Assembly (NCBI GenBank): GCA_964582085.1
Contig: CAZOPV010000009.1
Location: forward strand, 1 to 64,000
DNA: 64,000 nt
Direction of reading: 5' to 3'
From: JADGNF01 sp964582085
Lineage (GTDB): Archaea > Thermoproteota > Bathyarchaeia > Bathyarchaeales > Bathycorpusculaceae
Position numbers and translations under genes: made by a program. The notes under the pieces are model-generated. The model was not told the DNA's origin and made no database searches. It saw only the letters and a program-made list of their open reading frames with translations. Each line of letters begins with the position of its first letter. Within the stretch, counting starts at the first letter, position 1. Positions 8,151 through 17,339 of this stretch are shown one piece after another.

Positions 8151-9616
8151 AACTCTACAAAAAAGAAGGCAATATTGTCCAAATCCTCAGTTTTCCCAAT
8201 GAAAATGCTGAAAAAGGTGACTACCTAATAGTGGAAGACAACGAAGCAAACAAAGCTCTTATAGTTCAAGTAATTGACGTACAATTCGCCGCTGTACCAG
8301 GCATGTTGGAAGAATTACTTCGGACTCTACCCGACGGAGGAGATTTAATAAAAGGGGAAGACATAGACCCACTCGAAATTGCCCCCCACATAACCTACAT
8401 TCAAGACGCCAGCCTTTTGATTTGCAAAATCCGCGCCACATTTGAGAATGACCAACTTAGCCCTAGTAGCAGTTGGCTCCCCTCACGCTCTCAATCAATC
8501 ATCAGAAAACTCTCGGTGCCAGCTCTCATGAAACTTGCTAAAATCGACGGCAACCTCCCAATAATTTTAGGGGGCACCAAAGACAACACCCTCTTAACCA
8601 TAGACGCATCAGGCATAGATGGCACACTCAACATTATCACAGGCAAAAAAGGCTGCGGCAAAAGCCACCTCTCTAAACTTTTGATGGTTAGCCTCGTTGG
8701 CTATAAAGCCACCGTCGTCATCTTCGACCTTAACGGGGAATACACTAGTCTCGGCATGACCATAGACGGCAGACGCAACATCTATTACGATAAAATTCAC
8801 ACACTTACCCCCGCTCAGAATTTCAAAGTTGCCTTAGAACAGTTGCACCTCAACGTTGTCATGGGTATCCTCGTTCACGCTTTGCACTTGCCCGGTACCA
8901 GCGCGCGCGAATTTCGGCGCATCTGGAAAGACCTCAAAGAAAAGGGTAAACTCACCCTCGTTAACTTAGGCGAAGCTATACGAAACTGCAACTGTAACCA
9001 ACACGTCCGCGATGCCTTAGCCTCACGGTTTCACTCTCTTGTCAACTCGGGCTTCTTTACCGACGACAAAGCTGAAGCGACAGCCCTTGACGAGAGCTTA
9101 ATAAATTGCAAGGACCAAGGCGGCGCCATAGTCGTAAACCTCAAAAACACCTCCACCACAGACCGTCAAATCGTAGTCGAATACGTTCTGGGCAAACTGG
9201 TTGATTCTCTTCAAAGCTGGAAACTCAAAGCCACCTTCCTCTTCGCTGAAGAAGCTCATCTGTACCTAAGGGAAACATACTGGGATGACATTGTCACCCG
9301 CATGCGTCACTATGGCATATTCACCACCTTCATCACAAACCAACCCGACACCATACAAGAAAACATATACCGCCAAGCCGACAACATTTTCCTTTTCAAC
9401 TTCACCAACGAACACGACCTTGACGTAGTTAGTCGAGCTGCACGCATAGACGCTGAAACTGTCAGAAGCATAGCACGTGACTTACCCCCACATCACTGCC
9501 TTACACTTGGCAAAGTTGTCAGAGACTTCCCAATGGTAACGCGCGTTCGTTCCCTAGATGTAAAAACCATGGGTGAGACAAGACTATTCTTTACATCAAC
9601 AAACGCCAACAAATAA
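8147..9616 (+). CDS. herA: HerA DNA translocase ATPase
   Basis: A 489-residue HerA/FtsK-superfamily ATPase. An N-terminal beta-barrel (HAS) domain covers about 1-110. Walker A is GKKGCGKSH (around residue 165), Walker B is ATFLFAEEAHLYL (around 365), and an arginine-containing segment TRMRHYGIFTTFITNQP follows. HerA hexamers pump duplex DNA into NurA. It is the second gene of the nurA-herA operon, with a 4-bp overlap. The length is normal for archaeal HerA. The usual mre11-rad50 neighbours are absent here. Confidence 0.9.
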   Translation: MKLYKKEGNIVQILSFPNENAEKGDYLIVEDNEANKALIVQVIDVQFAAVPGMLEELLRTLPDGGDLIKGEDIDPLEIAPHITYIQDASLLICKIRATFENDQLSPSSSWLPSRSQSIIRKLSVPALMKLAKIDGNLPIILGGTKDNTLLTIDASGIDGTLNIITGKKGCGKSHLSKLLMVSLVGYKATVVIFDLNGEYTSLGMTIDGRRNIYYDKIHTLTPAQNFKVALEQLHLNVVMGILVHALHLPGTSAREFRRIWKDLKEKGKLTLVNLGEAIRNCNCNQHVRDALASRFHSLVNSGFFTDDKAEATALDESLINCKDQGGAIVVNLKNTSTTDRQIVVEYVLGKLVDSLQSWKLKATFLFAEEAHLYLRETYWDDIVTRMRHYGIFTTFITNQPDTIQENIYRQADNIFLFNFTNEHDLDVVSRAARIDAETVRSIARDLPPHHCLTLGKVVRDFPMVTRVRSLDVKTMGETRLFFTSTNANK

Positions 9617-9678
9617 TCCAGGAATTTACAATAAATAGCACATAGAAGATGCTTTTATCACATTTGCAAGAGGCAACT

Positions 9679-9727
9679 TAGCTCAGTGCTTGACCGCTAA
9701 AAACTGAGTTACTCGCCACCATTTTTT
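9679..9727. terminator. Hairpin plus T-run between convergent genes
   Basis: TAGCTCAGT (9679-9687) pairs with ACTGAGTTA (9703-9711) with one G-T pair, and a six-T run follows at 9722-9727. It lies between the convergent herA and Nudix genes and could end the herA transcript. The left arm resembles a tRNA D-arm, but no tRNA fold is present. Confidence 0.3.
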
Positions 9728-9804
9728 GTTAGAAGTTTACAAAATTGAGTTGTGCACACACACCAATATAGTTAGTTGACTTTCCCAGTACCATCCGCCT
9801 TATT

Positions 9805-10254
9805 TTATGTCAAACAGACAAAATCTCGCAGTTTATTTTTGTTCTTTTTGAAAAAACGTCTAAACGAACCCGTCAAATTGTAAGTTTCCACATCAGAAAG
9901 TTCAACCCACCGCAATTCTTCAACGTCGCTGGCGGCTTTGGGCTCGCCATCCCTGATTTTTAATATATAATCTACAATAACAAAGTGGTATTTCACCCTG
10001 CCAGACTCATCTAAATCCATTTGATCCACCACATCAAGGAGGCGGGGTGCTTCCACCTCCAAACCCGTTTCTTCTTTGGCTTCACGGGCAACAGCTTCTT
10101 CTAAGCTTTCACCGAGCTCCACGACTCCTCCTGGTATACTCCATTTGCCTTTGGCTGGTTCGTTACCGCGCTTGGCAAGGAGGAGTTTGCCGTTCTGAAG
10201 AATTACGATGCCTACGCCTACAATGGGGTGTTCAGGATAAAGTTTCTTCACCAT
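9805..10254 (-). CDS. Nudix hydrolase
   Basis: A 149-residue Nudix protein. The Nudix box begins with the GG of IPGGVVELGES and continues through REAKEETGL (about residues 42-64), with all the metal-binding Glu residues present. The family hydrolyses nucleoside diphosphates linked to another moiety. ADP-ribose or an oxidised nucleotide are common substrates, but the exact one cannot be read from sequence. It ends 23 bp before the next minus-strand gene region and converges with herA. The start ATG at 10254 is standard. Confidence 0.85.
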   Translation of the reverse strand: MVKKLYPEHPIVGVGIVILQNGKLLLAKRGNEPAKGKWSIPGGVVELGESLEEAVAREAKEETGLEVEAPRLLDVVDQMDLDESGRVKYHFVIVDYILKIRDGEPKAASDVEELRWVELSDVETYNLTGSFRRFFKKNKNKLRDFVCLT

Positions 10255-10276
10255 CGCAGTATCACAGGTTTAAGGT

Positions 10277-11590
10277 TTACTCGTACCTCAACGCGTCGAC
10301 GGGTTTAAGTTTTGAGGCACGCCACGCAGGGTATAATGCAAATATGACGCTTACGCCTACACCGAAAACCAAAGCCAGAAAAGTCATCTCAAGCGTCAGA
10401 ATCGGAGTTATAGTTAAACCTCCACTGCTGCCTAAGGGACCACCACTGCTGAAAAGCAAAGCAACAACATTTGCTAAACCCCAACCTGAAACTATGCCAA
10501 TGACCGCGCCTAACAAGCCGATTATGACTGATTCGCAGAGGAAAATGAAGAGCACCGTCCTGTTTTTCATTCCTATAGCTTTGAGTATACCGATTTCTCT
10601 GGTGCGTTCTATCAACGAAACGATCATGATGTTCATTATGCCTATGCCTGCTACCAGTAACGAAATGGCAGCTATGCCGCCAAGGAAGAGAGTTAAAGTA
10701 GCAAATATTGTGTCAACCAAAGAGAGCACCGCTGTTGCCGAGATAACAGTGACTTGGTTGGCAAAGTGATCCGTTATGAGCTTATAAACTGTTGACACGG
10801 TGGCGTTATCACTGTTTTTCAGTTTAACAATAATTGCTGTTGCCTCGTTAGTTCCAAAAAAACGCTGCGCTTGTGAAATTGGAACATACACCCCTGTATC
10901 GGAAGGTCCACCAATGCCAAAACCGCCAATACGGGGAAGAACCGCCGCGACTCGCGCAGTGTAGGTCTGGTTGGTGAACGGCAACTGGGTGGCGTTGGTC
11001 CAAATAACGGTGACCTCGTCGTTGACATCCACAAATATGGTGCCGTTTAACCGTGGGTCATGTACCCGTGCACCCACCACAAGGTCATTATCTGACGGAC
11101 TCAAAGGTATAGTTCCTTTTTCCGCTACGAACGTTGTACTGTAGATCTTGGAGTACTCTGCAAAATCTACACCTACAATGCCGCCGCTTACGGCGCGTAC
11201 TATGTCACCATTTTGAAGGTAGCCGGACTGCTGAATCACTGCGAACGTAGCTTCAATGTCAGGTGAAAGAGTCTTAATTTCTTCAGTATAATTAAGATAA
11301 AGCTTGAATCCCGAACTTGCTCCAGCACCTCCTCCACCGAATCTACCGCCCGATTCGCCACCGCCCACATTCGCAAATGCGCTTCCACTGCTTGTGGTAA
11401 TTATTAGTGTGTCTGCCGCCAAGCCCCTTTCCAACTGATTAGTTATTGTGACCTGCAGTCCTTGAGATATGGAAAGCAAAGCCACAATTGCAGCTATACC
11501 TATGACAACCCCAAGTGTGGTTAAGCTTGCCCTCAGTTTACGGAGTTTGATAGCGCTGAACGAATAGGAAAATACATCGCTGACTCTCAT
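10277..11590 (-). CDS. MacB/FtsX-type ABC transporter permease
   Basis: A 437-residue permease. An N-terminal membrane helix (about 20-45) is followed by a large extracytoplasmic MacB-core domain (50-265) containing a Gly/Ser-rich loop, then three FtsX-type helices (about 285-435) including SLIERTREIGILKAIG. The adjacent ATPase gene ends up 1 bp from its start. Such pairs export peptides or lipids or transmit mechanical force across the membrane. The substrate is unknown. Confidence 0.88.
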   Translation of the reverse strand: MRVSDVFSYSFSAIKLRKLRASLTTLGVVIGIAAIVALLSISQGLQVTITNQLERGLAADTLIITTSSGSAFANVGGGESGGRFGGGGAGASSGFKLYLNYTEEIKTLSPDIEATFAVIQQSGYLQNGDIVRAVSGGIVGVDFAEYSKIYSTTFVAEKGTIPLSPSDNDLVVGARVHDPRLNGTIFVDVNDEVTVIWTNATQLPFTNQTYTARVAAVLPRIGGFGIGGPSDTGVYVPISQAQRFFGTNEATAIIVKLKNSDNATVSTVYKLITDHFANQVTVISATAVLSLVDTIFATLTLFLGGIAAISLLVAGIGIMNIMIVSLIERTREIGILKAIGMKNRTVLFIFLCESVIIGLLGAVIGIVSGWGLANVVALLFSSGGPLGSSGGLTITPILTLEMTFLALVFGVGVSVIFALYPAWRASKLKPVDALRYE

Positions 11591-11591
11591 T

Positions 11592-12281
11592 TCAGTTCAC
11601 CAAATCTGCAGAGATTAAACCATCAAAAACCTGCACGGTTCTCTTTGCTTCTCGAGCCAAATGCTGATCATGAGTAACCATTATTATTGTGACGCCGTCA
11701 TCGTTAAGCTTCTTGATTAGAGTGAGAATTTCACGGGCGGTCTTGGAGTCTATGTTGCCAGTCGGCTCATCCATAAGCAAGAATCTTGGGTTATTGGCTA
11801 GCGCCCGGGCAATAGCTACCCGCTGCTGTTGTCCTCCACTGAGCTCCGCTGGTTTGTGGTTCAAGCGGTCTTTCAAGCCTACTGTCTCAAGGAGTTGGTC
11901 GGCACGTTTCTCCCGTTCTGTTTTAGGCACGCCTGCGATAGCCATGGGAAGCTCCACGTTCTGTTTAGCTGAGAAGCGAGGAATAAGATTGAAGAATTGG
12001 AATACAAAACCAATTTTTTGTCTAAGTTCTGTTAACTGATTGTCATTAAGAGTGGAAACATCTACACCGTCGATTAACAGTTTGCCCGACGTGGGTTTGT
12101 CTAGTGCACCAATAAGGTTAAGCAACGTGGATTTTCCGCTACCTGATGGACCTAAAATGGAAAGAAAATCTCCTCTTTCAACTTTAAGGTTTACTCCTCT
12201 TAGGGCCTCTACTGGGACTTTCCCTAGCATGTAAGTTTTTTTAAGATCAGTTATTTCGACAAGAGGTGTTGTCAAGGTCAT
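11592..12281 (-). CDS. ABC transporter ATP-binding protein (MacB/LolD type)
   Basis: A 229-residue ATPase. Walker A is GPSGSGKST, the signature LSGGQQQR, Walker B RFLLMDEPTGNID, and the switch His is in VTHDQ. The D-loop text GNID is typical of the LolD/MacB subfamily. It is co-transcribed with the permease gene one base downstream. It energises that FtsX-type transporter at the inner face of the membrane. Confidence 0.92.
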   Translation of the reverse strand: MTLTTPLVEITDLKKTYMLGKVPVEALRGVNLKVERGDFLSILGPSGSGKSTLLNLIGALDKPTSGKLLIDGVDVSTLNDNQLTELRQKIGFVFQFFNLIPRFSAKQNVELPMAIAGVPKTEREKRADQLLETVGLKDRLNHKPAELSGGQQQRVAIARALANNPRFLLMDEPTGNIDSKTAREILTLIKKLNDDGVTIIMVTHDQHLAREAKRTVQVFDGLISADLVN

Positions 12282-12404
12282 TTACTCCAATATCCTTTTG
12301 TTATTCTCAGTGAACAAGGTTTGGCGGGTTTTAATAAAGCGTATCTCATGGAGCATATACACCACAGGTGAAACATTTAAACGTGCAGTATTATATTGAG
12401 AACT

Positions 12405-12755
12405 CTACGTAGATTTGCTTTCTCTTAGCCTTTCACTCATAAGTTTTTCTTCAAGGTTGGCAAGTTGCTCCATGCGGTGACCCCATTTTCTGAAGAAACG
12501 GTACTGAACTGACATAATGCGTAATAGGTAAATTATAAAGGCAACTAACCCCAGCAGGAAAATGTATGCAAAAATGTCCCATTCGAACCGGATGGCGCGG
12601 ACGAATAAGGGAATAAACGCTAGCAGCGAAACGCTTAAAAGAAGTAGAGTCGCCAAAGCGCCTCGTTTAAAGTTTCGCCACTCCCTGTTCATTTCAGAGA
12701 GAAATTCATGCAACGTTCTTACTGGATACTTTGTTTCGCATTCTTCTGGGGTCAT
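12405..12755 (-). CDS. Small two-helix membrane protein
   Basis: A 116-residue protein with a cytoplasmic N-terminus (about 1-30), two membrane helices (LATLLLLSVSLLAFIPLFV and IFAYIFLLGLVAFIIYLL) and a basic amphipathic C-terminal tail. The family is not recognised. It lies between a MacB-type ABC pair and a small winged-helix gene, all on the minus strand, and may belong to the same export-related unit. Confidence 0.6.
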   Translation of the reverse strand: MTPEECETKYPVRTLHEFLSEMNREWRNFKRGALATLLLLSVSLLAFIPLFVRAIRFEWDIFAYIFLLGLVAFIIYLLRIMSVQYRFFRKWGHRMEQLANLEEKLMSERLRESKST

Positions 12756-12814
12756 TTCTGCTCATACCAGTTTTCTTTGCGATTATTATATAGGTGATGC
12801 ACCAAAGGTGAAGC

Positions 12815-13072
12815 TTATAAAAGGGACGGCAGGGAATCACGCAAGTTGGAGTAAAGTTTTCTGCCCTCAGCAGACAGCAAAACCTGACCCTCGGCGGTTT
12901 CATTCACAAAGCCTTTTTCTCTTAGATAAACCAAATGCTTCAGGAAGTCATCATAAGAAACATCTGTGGCTTTCCTCCAAACATGCGTGCGCAGTTGAGG
13001 CTTGTCGGCAAAGAAAAGGAACTCTAGGATTTCAAAGCGTATTTGAACTGAGCCTTTTCGCTTGTCTACCAC
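12815..13072 (-). CDS. Small winged-helix DNA-binding protein
   Basis: An 85-residue protein that is almost entirely one winged-helix domain: FEILEFLFFADKPQLRTHV, a recognition helix around YDDFLKHLVYLREKGFV, and a wing with AEGQVLLSAEGRKLY. This is the archaeal pattern in which the second helix pair reads out whether the gene's target is free. It lies upstream of the two-helix membrane protein and the MacB-type ABC genes and is a plausible local repressor. A TATA-like TTTTAAAT lies about 60 bp upstream. Confidence 0.7.
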   Translation of the reverse strand: MVDKRKGSVQIRFEILEFLFFADKPQLRTHVWRKATDVSYDDFLKHLVYLREKGFVNETAEGQVLLSAEGRKLYSNLRDSLPSLL

Positions 13073-13201
13073 AGTTTCACCGCCAAGTCACTGTTTCATG
13101 ATGCAAGATTGTTTCACTATTCGCCAGAGCTATTTAAAACATAAGCGAAACCGACTATTATAAAGAAAAGAGGAATGGAGAAAAGTGCAGCGTTAATGCT
13201 G

Positions 13202-14110
13202 TTATTTGTTGAGGAATCGCCATGAAAGCATTATACCCACACTTGTCAGCACCAAAGCGAAGACACCAACGTAGGCAAAGTCGAAAACAAGTTTGGTCCA
13301 GTCGGTGTTAAAGATTAACAATTGCCTCATGCCGTCTATAGTGTAGGACATTGGATTGACGTTTGCGACAGCCTGCAACCAACCAGGCATTTTGTCGATG
13401 GGGAAGAAAGCACTACTTGCGAAGGTCAAAGGTAAGTTGAGAAGGTTCATGACAGCCATAGGGGTTTCAATACGTGTGGAACGTATGTTGATGGCTATGA
13501 ACAGAGAAGATAAACCGACGCAAACGAGGAACAACATAGCAAACACGCCAATTATATTGAGGGGCGTGAAGTTAACGCCGAACTGGAAACCTAAAGGTAT
13601 AGCTATTATTAGTATTATAAGCGCCTGGAACATTGAACGAAGCGTTGCTGAGAAGACTTTGGACAAGATAATGACGGCGCGGGATACTGGTGTGCTGAGG
13701 ACTTTGTTTAGAAAGCCTAAACGTCTATCCCAAACTACCGACATACCACTAAACATCGTCGTGAAGAGTGCTGTGAATGCCATCATGCCGACTGCCATAA
13801 AGCTGATGTAGCTGGTGGTGCCAAAGGTGGAATTCATTACCTGCGAAGATAAGCCTTGGAAGAACTGACTTAAAGCTCCAAGTTGGGTAGGAGTAAACTG
13901 CGCCATCAACTCGGGGGGGAAGTTAATTGTTTCTGCGCTTACCAAACTGCCTAAATTTAATGCATTTCCCAGTAATGTTAACCAAATTATAGGTTGAACA
14001 AGTGTTAGGAAGAATACAACTGGAGCTTTGTACCATTTTTTCAGTTCACGATTAGTTAATGCCCAAAGTCCATGTAGCTTGCTTGCTGAGACATTATTTG
14101 TTTTGCTCAA
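13202..14110 (-). CDS. ABC-2 type transporter permease
   Basis: A 302-residue integral membrane protein of the DrrB type. It has six predicted helices: WALTNRELKKWYKAPVVFFL at the N-terminus, then clusters around 105-130, 150-200 and 215-300. The ABC-2 signature region VWDRRLGFLNKVLSTPVSR is clear. It overlaps the upstream ATPase gene by four bases. Together with it, the protein forms a two-component exporter of drugs, lipids or polysaccharide. The substrate is not evident. Confidence 0.9.
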   Translation of the reverse strand: MSKTNNVSASKLHGLWALTNRELKKWYKAPVVFFLTLVQPIIWLTLLGNALNLGSLVSAETINFPPELMAQFTPTQLGALSQFFQGLSSQVMNSTFGTTSYISFMAVGMMAFTALFTTMFSGMSVVWDRRLGFLNKVLSTPVSRAVIILSKVFSATLRSMFQALIILIIAIPLGFQFGVNFTPLNIIGVFAMLFLVCVGLSSLFIAINIRSTRIETPMAVMNLLNLPLTFASSAFFPIDKMPGWLQAVANVNPMSYTIDGMRQLLIFNTDWTKLVFDFAYVGVFALVLTSVGIMLSWRFLNK

Positions 14111-15111
14111 TGTCTTGCCCTCCTCATGACTATTTGCCTTGCCATAACAGACTCTGAGGATTCATCTGCTGTGTCGCGCATGGATTTTCCTGTGTAGTGT
14201 AGGTAAACTTCGTTGAGAGTCGGCTTAGTGAGAGATAGTTTTGTGACAACATAACCTTCTTTACGTAACGCTTCAATTATAAGTGGCGCGGTGACCTCAC
14301 CATTTCCAGTTTTAATGATATAGGAGGTGTTTTCCTTTTTAACTTCCTTTACATGTTCAATTTTTTTCATAAGATTAGTTATGTCCACATTTTGCTGGAT
14401 GCTAAGAGTGATTATATCACCGCCTAAACTGTTTTTTAGTTCTTCGGGTGTACCTATAACCACAATTTTACCATGGTCAATTATGGCAATGCGGTCACAC
14501 AGTGCGTCGGCTTCTTCTAAGTAATGCGTAGTCAAAAAGAGAGTCATACCATATTCTTTTTTCAGCATTCGAACGTAATTCCAAGTTGCCGCGCGTGTCT
14601 GAACATCTAAGCCTAATGTAGGTTCATCTAAAAAAAGCAACTTCGGTCGGTTGATTAGTCCACAGGCGAGTTCCAGTCTTCGCCTCATTCCTCCTGAATA
14701 AGTCTGCACTCGCTTGTCTTTAAACTCAGTCAACTCCACGAGCTGTAAAAGTTCGAGGGCACGTTTTTTGGAAATTTCCCGTGGGATTCCGTAGAGATCG
14801 GCACATAAAATGATGTTTTCATAGCCTGTGAGGTCTTCGTCAGCGGTATATTCCTGTGGAACCACGCCAATGATGTTACGGACAGCTGTGTTTTGTTTAG
14901 AGATGTCACTACCCAAAATGTACGCTGTGCCTTCAGTGGGCTTCAAGACAGTTATTAACATGTTGATAGTGGTTGTTTTTCCAGCGCCGTTAGGGCCAAG
15001 GAAACCAAAGACTTCTCCTGCCTTAACGCTAAAATTTATATGATCAACTGCAACTAAGTTGCTGTTGAAAATTTTTGTTAGGCCTTCAGCCTTTATTATT
15101 TCTTCACTCAA
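14107..15111 (-). CDS. ABC-2 exporter ATP-binding protein (DrrA-like)
   Basis: A 334-residue ATPase. Walker A is GPNGAGKTT, the signature YSGGMRRR, Walker B KLLFLDEPTLGLD, and the switch His is in TTHYLEEAD. A C-terminal DUF4162-like domain (about 235-310) is typical of DrrA-type drug exporters. Its start overlaps the PadR gene stop, and its stop overlaps the permease start, so the operon is padR-like, ATPase, permease. Expression is likely released when a toxic ligand binds the PadR protein. Confidence 0.92.
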   Translation of the reverse strand: MSEEIIKAEGLTKIFNSNLVAVDHINFSVKAGEVFGFLGPNGAGKTTTINMLITVLKPTEGTAYILGSDISKQNTAVRNIIGVVPQEYTADEDLTGYENIILCADLYGIPREISKKRALELLQLVELTEFKDKRVQTYSGGMRRRLELACGLINRPKLLFLDEPTLGLDVQTRAATWNYVRMLKKEYGMTLFLTTHYLEEADALCDRIAIIDHGKIVVIGTPEELKNSLGGDIITLSIQQNVDITNLMKKIEHVKEVKKENTSYIIKTGNGEVTAPLIIEALRKEGYVVTKLSLTKPTLNEVYLHYTGKSMRDTADESSESVMARQIVMRRARH

Positions 15112-15662
15112 ATTTTATCACCTTTAAGTTTTCTGTTAATTTCCTCGAGTTTGGCTGTCACTTCTTTAATAGCTTGTAATGATTCGTTAACAATTTGTTC
15201 TGAATATTCCTCTTGTAAGGTAGTGCCTAAATGGAAAAATGCGATGCCTAAACGTTTCATGGTTTCACGAATTTCAGCTGCTTTGTCTGCAGGTATCTTG
15301 GTGAAAAAGCCATCAAAGAAAGCAGCAGGAGGAAAACCTGCCTCTTCGCGCATTTTCATCCTCAGCTTCCGCTGCTCTTCCAAAAGTAGCTTGCCGTTTG
15401 CCGTTAATTCATAGCGTTTCATCCCATTTTCTGCAGGTAGCTCTTTAATATAACCATAGTCTTGCAGTAAAGACAACAGAGGATAAATTGAACCCGGGCT
15501 TGGTTTCCAATGTCCACCCGTGTGCTGTTCAATGTGATCAATGAGTTCAGAACCAGACATTGGTTTTTCGTTGAGGGCCTCGAGAACATGGTATCTTATG
15601 AAACCCTTAGGAACCATCGCTGTATGGCGCATCCATTTTCTTTTGTTAAAGAACAGACACAT
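15108..15662 (-). CDS. PadR family transcriptional regulator
   Basis: A PadR-type repressor of about 184 residues. The winged helix covers VLEALNEKPMSGSELIDHIE and WKPSPGSIYPLLSLLQDYGY. The C-terminal half is a dimerisation helix of the Vir_act_alpha_C type. It heads an operon with the ABC-2 exporter genes, overlapping the ATPase gene by 4 bp. TATA-like TTTAAATA (reading toward lower coordinates from 15701) predicts transcription starting near 15671, so ATG 15662 would be almost leaderless; ATG 15617 (MVPKGF) is the alternative. Autoregulation through the adjacent 12-bp repeats is likely. Confidence 0.88.
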   Translation of the reverse strand: MCLFFNKRKWMRHTAMVPKGFIRYHVLEALNEKPMSGSELIDHIEQHTGGHWKPSPGSIYPLLSLLQDYGYIKELPAENGMKRYELTANGKLLLEEQRKLRMKMREEAGFPPAAFFDGFFTKIPADKAAEIRETMKRLGIAFFHLGTTLQEEYSEQIVNESLQAIKEVTAKLEEINRKLKGDKI

Positions 15663-15667
15663 CACCA

Positions 15668-15703
15668 GATATCAAATGCGATATCACATGCGATATTTAA
15701 AGT
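15668..15703. promoter_or_regulatory. 12-bp tandem repeat operator of the PadR operon
   Basis: GATATCAAATGC, GATATCACATGC and GATATTTAAAGT follow each other with an exact 12-bp period (15668, 15680, 15692). Each begins with a palindromic GATATC core or one mismatch from it. The third copy overlaps the TATA box of the PadR gene and the first covers the predicted transcription start, the positions expected for a self-repressing regulator. Confidence 0.55.
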
Positions 15704-15740
15704 TAATGCCGCACAAAAGGCTAACGATACACTTCACAGA

Positions 15741-16415
15741 TCAATTCACAACCGTGCCCACTTTTTCGCCCTTTACAGCCGCAAAAAAGTTTTCCGGTTT
15801 GAATCCGTTTACAACAATTAGCTTAACCCGTGTGCGTTTCAGAACTTTAACTGCCTCAGGGTCTATGATTTGGTGAATGCCTGCTCTATGCTGGTTTTCC
15901 GAGAAAACACTTGCTAACTCTTCAAAAGACATATAATCAAGTTTTACAGCACATAGGTGCTTTCTGGGATCTTTATTGTAAATACCTTCTTGGTCTGTGC
16001 CTTTGACCAACATGTCGGCGTTTACCTTTTCGGCAACCAAAGCTGCAACCGTGTCTGTGGTGATTCCTGGTTTTAATCCACCCATAACCACAATTCTTCC
16101 TGTTTTAAGACCCTCAGCAGCATCTTCCAAAGTTATCGACACGTTAGGACAAGCTGCGGTTCCGAATTTTTTGAGGAACAACTGAGCGAAAAGTCGGGAG
16201 ACGCTAATAGCTACCTCATCTTGCGCGCTCATCTCGAGCCCCAAGTTTTGAGCAATACTGATGAATTGCCTAGCGAGCGCGCCTCCGCCTACTATCACCA
16301 CGACGTCGTGACCCTGCATTTTAATAGACAATAAAACTTCGACATACTTCTTCATCAAATCAGTATTAACTGGCGAGGCCACAACTGAACCGCCTATTCT
16401 GAACACTACACGCAT
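15741..16415 (-). CDS. pyrH: Uridylate kinase (UMP kinase)
   Basis: A 224-residue amino-acid-kinase-fold protein of the archaeal UMP kinase type. Visible motifs are the N-terminal RIGGSV, the glycine loop VVIVGGGALARQF, the conserved VVMGGLKPGITTDTVAA and the nucleotide-binding TDQEGIYNKDPR. It phosphorylates UMP to UDP with ATP in pyrimidine synthesis. It is a lone gene upstream of the PadR region and reads in the same direction as the PHP gene. Confidence 0.92.
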   Translation of the reverse strand: MRVVFRIGGSVVASPVNTDLMKKYVEVLLSIKMQGHDVVVIVGGGALARQFISIAQNLGLEMSAQDEVAISVSRLFAQLFLKKFGTAACPNVSITLEDAAEGLKTGRIVVMGGLKPGITTDTVAALVAEKVNADMLVKGTDQEGIYNKDPRKHLCAVKLDYMSFEELASVFSENQHRAGIHQIIDPEAVKVLKRTRVKLIVVNGFKPENFFAAVKGEKVGTVVN

Positions 16416-16635
16416 CGGCAGTCACCTTTTCAATCTTATACGTGAGATTCAGATTAAAAAGCGTTCACAGCAAAAAACCTATAAACCAAATGAGGAAGTC
16501 AGTTTATCAGTCAAAAAGGCTCTATAGAACTGAAAGGGAATTACCCATCATAAGAGCGAGGGTTATAGTTGAAAAAGGTTGTATTGTCGCCTTTATTTTT
16601 AGGTAGCCAGCAACAACACAACAAGGACTTTTGCC

Positions 16636-17280
16636 CTACCACAAGTATTTTTTAAGGAATCTGCCTTGATTCTCAATTCTCAGTCTGAGAGGCAATCGAT
16701 AACCAAAAGGTTGACAGCGCCCCTCTTTTATTGCCTCCACTATAGCATCTACTTTTAATTCGGCGTCTATAACGGTGTAAGCGCATCCTATAACAGGGCC
16801 ATAGTGTGCGTCAGTTCCTGCCACCCTCGGCAAACCAAATTTTTCTGCAACCTCCTCTGCTTTACGTGTTGCACGTTTAAAGGGGAACGAGGACGAGTTA
16901 ATTGTTTCAACCGCATCAAATTTGGCAGTGACATGCCTGCCGATGCTACTCTTAAACATGGCGAAGGGATGACACGCTATTGCTATACCTCCTGCTTTAT
17001 GGATCAGATCCAAAGTTTCATCTACGCTCCGACCCTGGGGGATTGTCGTGTTTACGTTTAACCCCACAATGTGTCCAGCTCTACTGGAAACTTCAGTTCC
17101 TGGAATAACCAAAAAATCGGTTTGATGGGCAATTGATAGAGCACACCCTATTTTGTTGTGGTCAGTAACAGCAACTGCCGTTAAGCCACGTTTTTTAGCA
17201 TAAAAAACAAGTTCTTTGGGTGTGATTATGGAATCACCTGAGTAAATTGTGTGCACATGAAGATCTGCTAGAATCTGCAA
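16636..17280 (-). CDS. PHP domain metal-dependent phosphoesterase
   Basis: A 214-residue PHP protein. The metal ligands are visible: DLHVHT at residues 6-11, VTDHN around 39, an E in GTEVS, H in ACHPFAMF and the C-terminal GTDAHYG. The stand-alone PHP family includes histidinol phosphatase and 3',5'-nucleotide phosphatases; the exact substrate is uncertain. It is transcribed divergently from a DUF6659 gene with a structured spacer between them. Confidence 0.88.
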   Translation of the reverse strand: MQILADLHVHTIYSGDSIITPKELVFYAKKRGLTAVAVTDHNKIGCALSIAHQTDFLVIPGTEVSSRAGHIVGLNVNTTIPQGRSVDETLDLIHKAGGIAIACHPFAMFKSSIGRHVTAKFDAVETINSSSFPFKRATRKAEEVAEKFGLPRVAGTDAHYGPVIGCAYTVIDAELKVDAIVEAIKEGRCQPFGYRLPLRLRIENQGRFLKKYLW

Positions 17281-17339
17281 AGATAAAGGGACCTCTTGCT
17301 GTTGAATTTTTTGTGGTGCTTTGTAGTAATTGGTGTTTT

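Noticed and set aside
8147..9616. An Mre11-Rad50-NurA-HerA cluster
   Set aside because: Only nurA and herA are present; the SMC-like ATPase at 35.8-37.7 kb lacks the Rad50 zinc hook and is far away.
9671..9720. A possible tRNA fragment (TAGCTCAGT looks like a D-arm)
   Set aside because: No acceptor, anticodon or T-arm can be folded around it; the segment forms a simple hairpin between convergent genes.
12562..13101. A 179-codon open frame on the plus strand
   Set aside because: It lies antisense to two better genes (a membrane protein and a winged-helix protein), its composition is basic and patternless, and no domain is visible.
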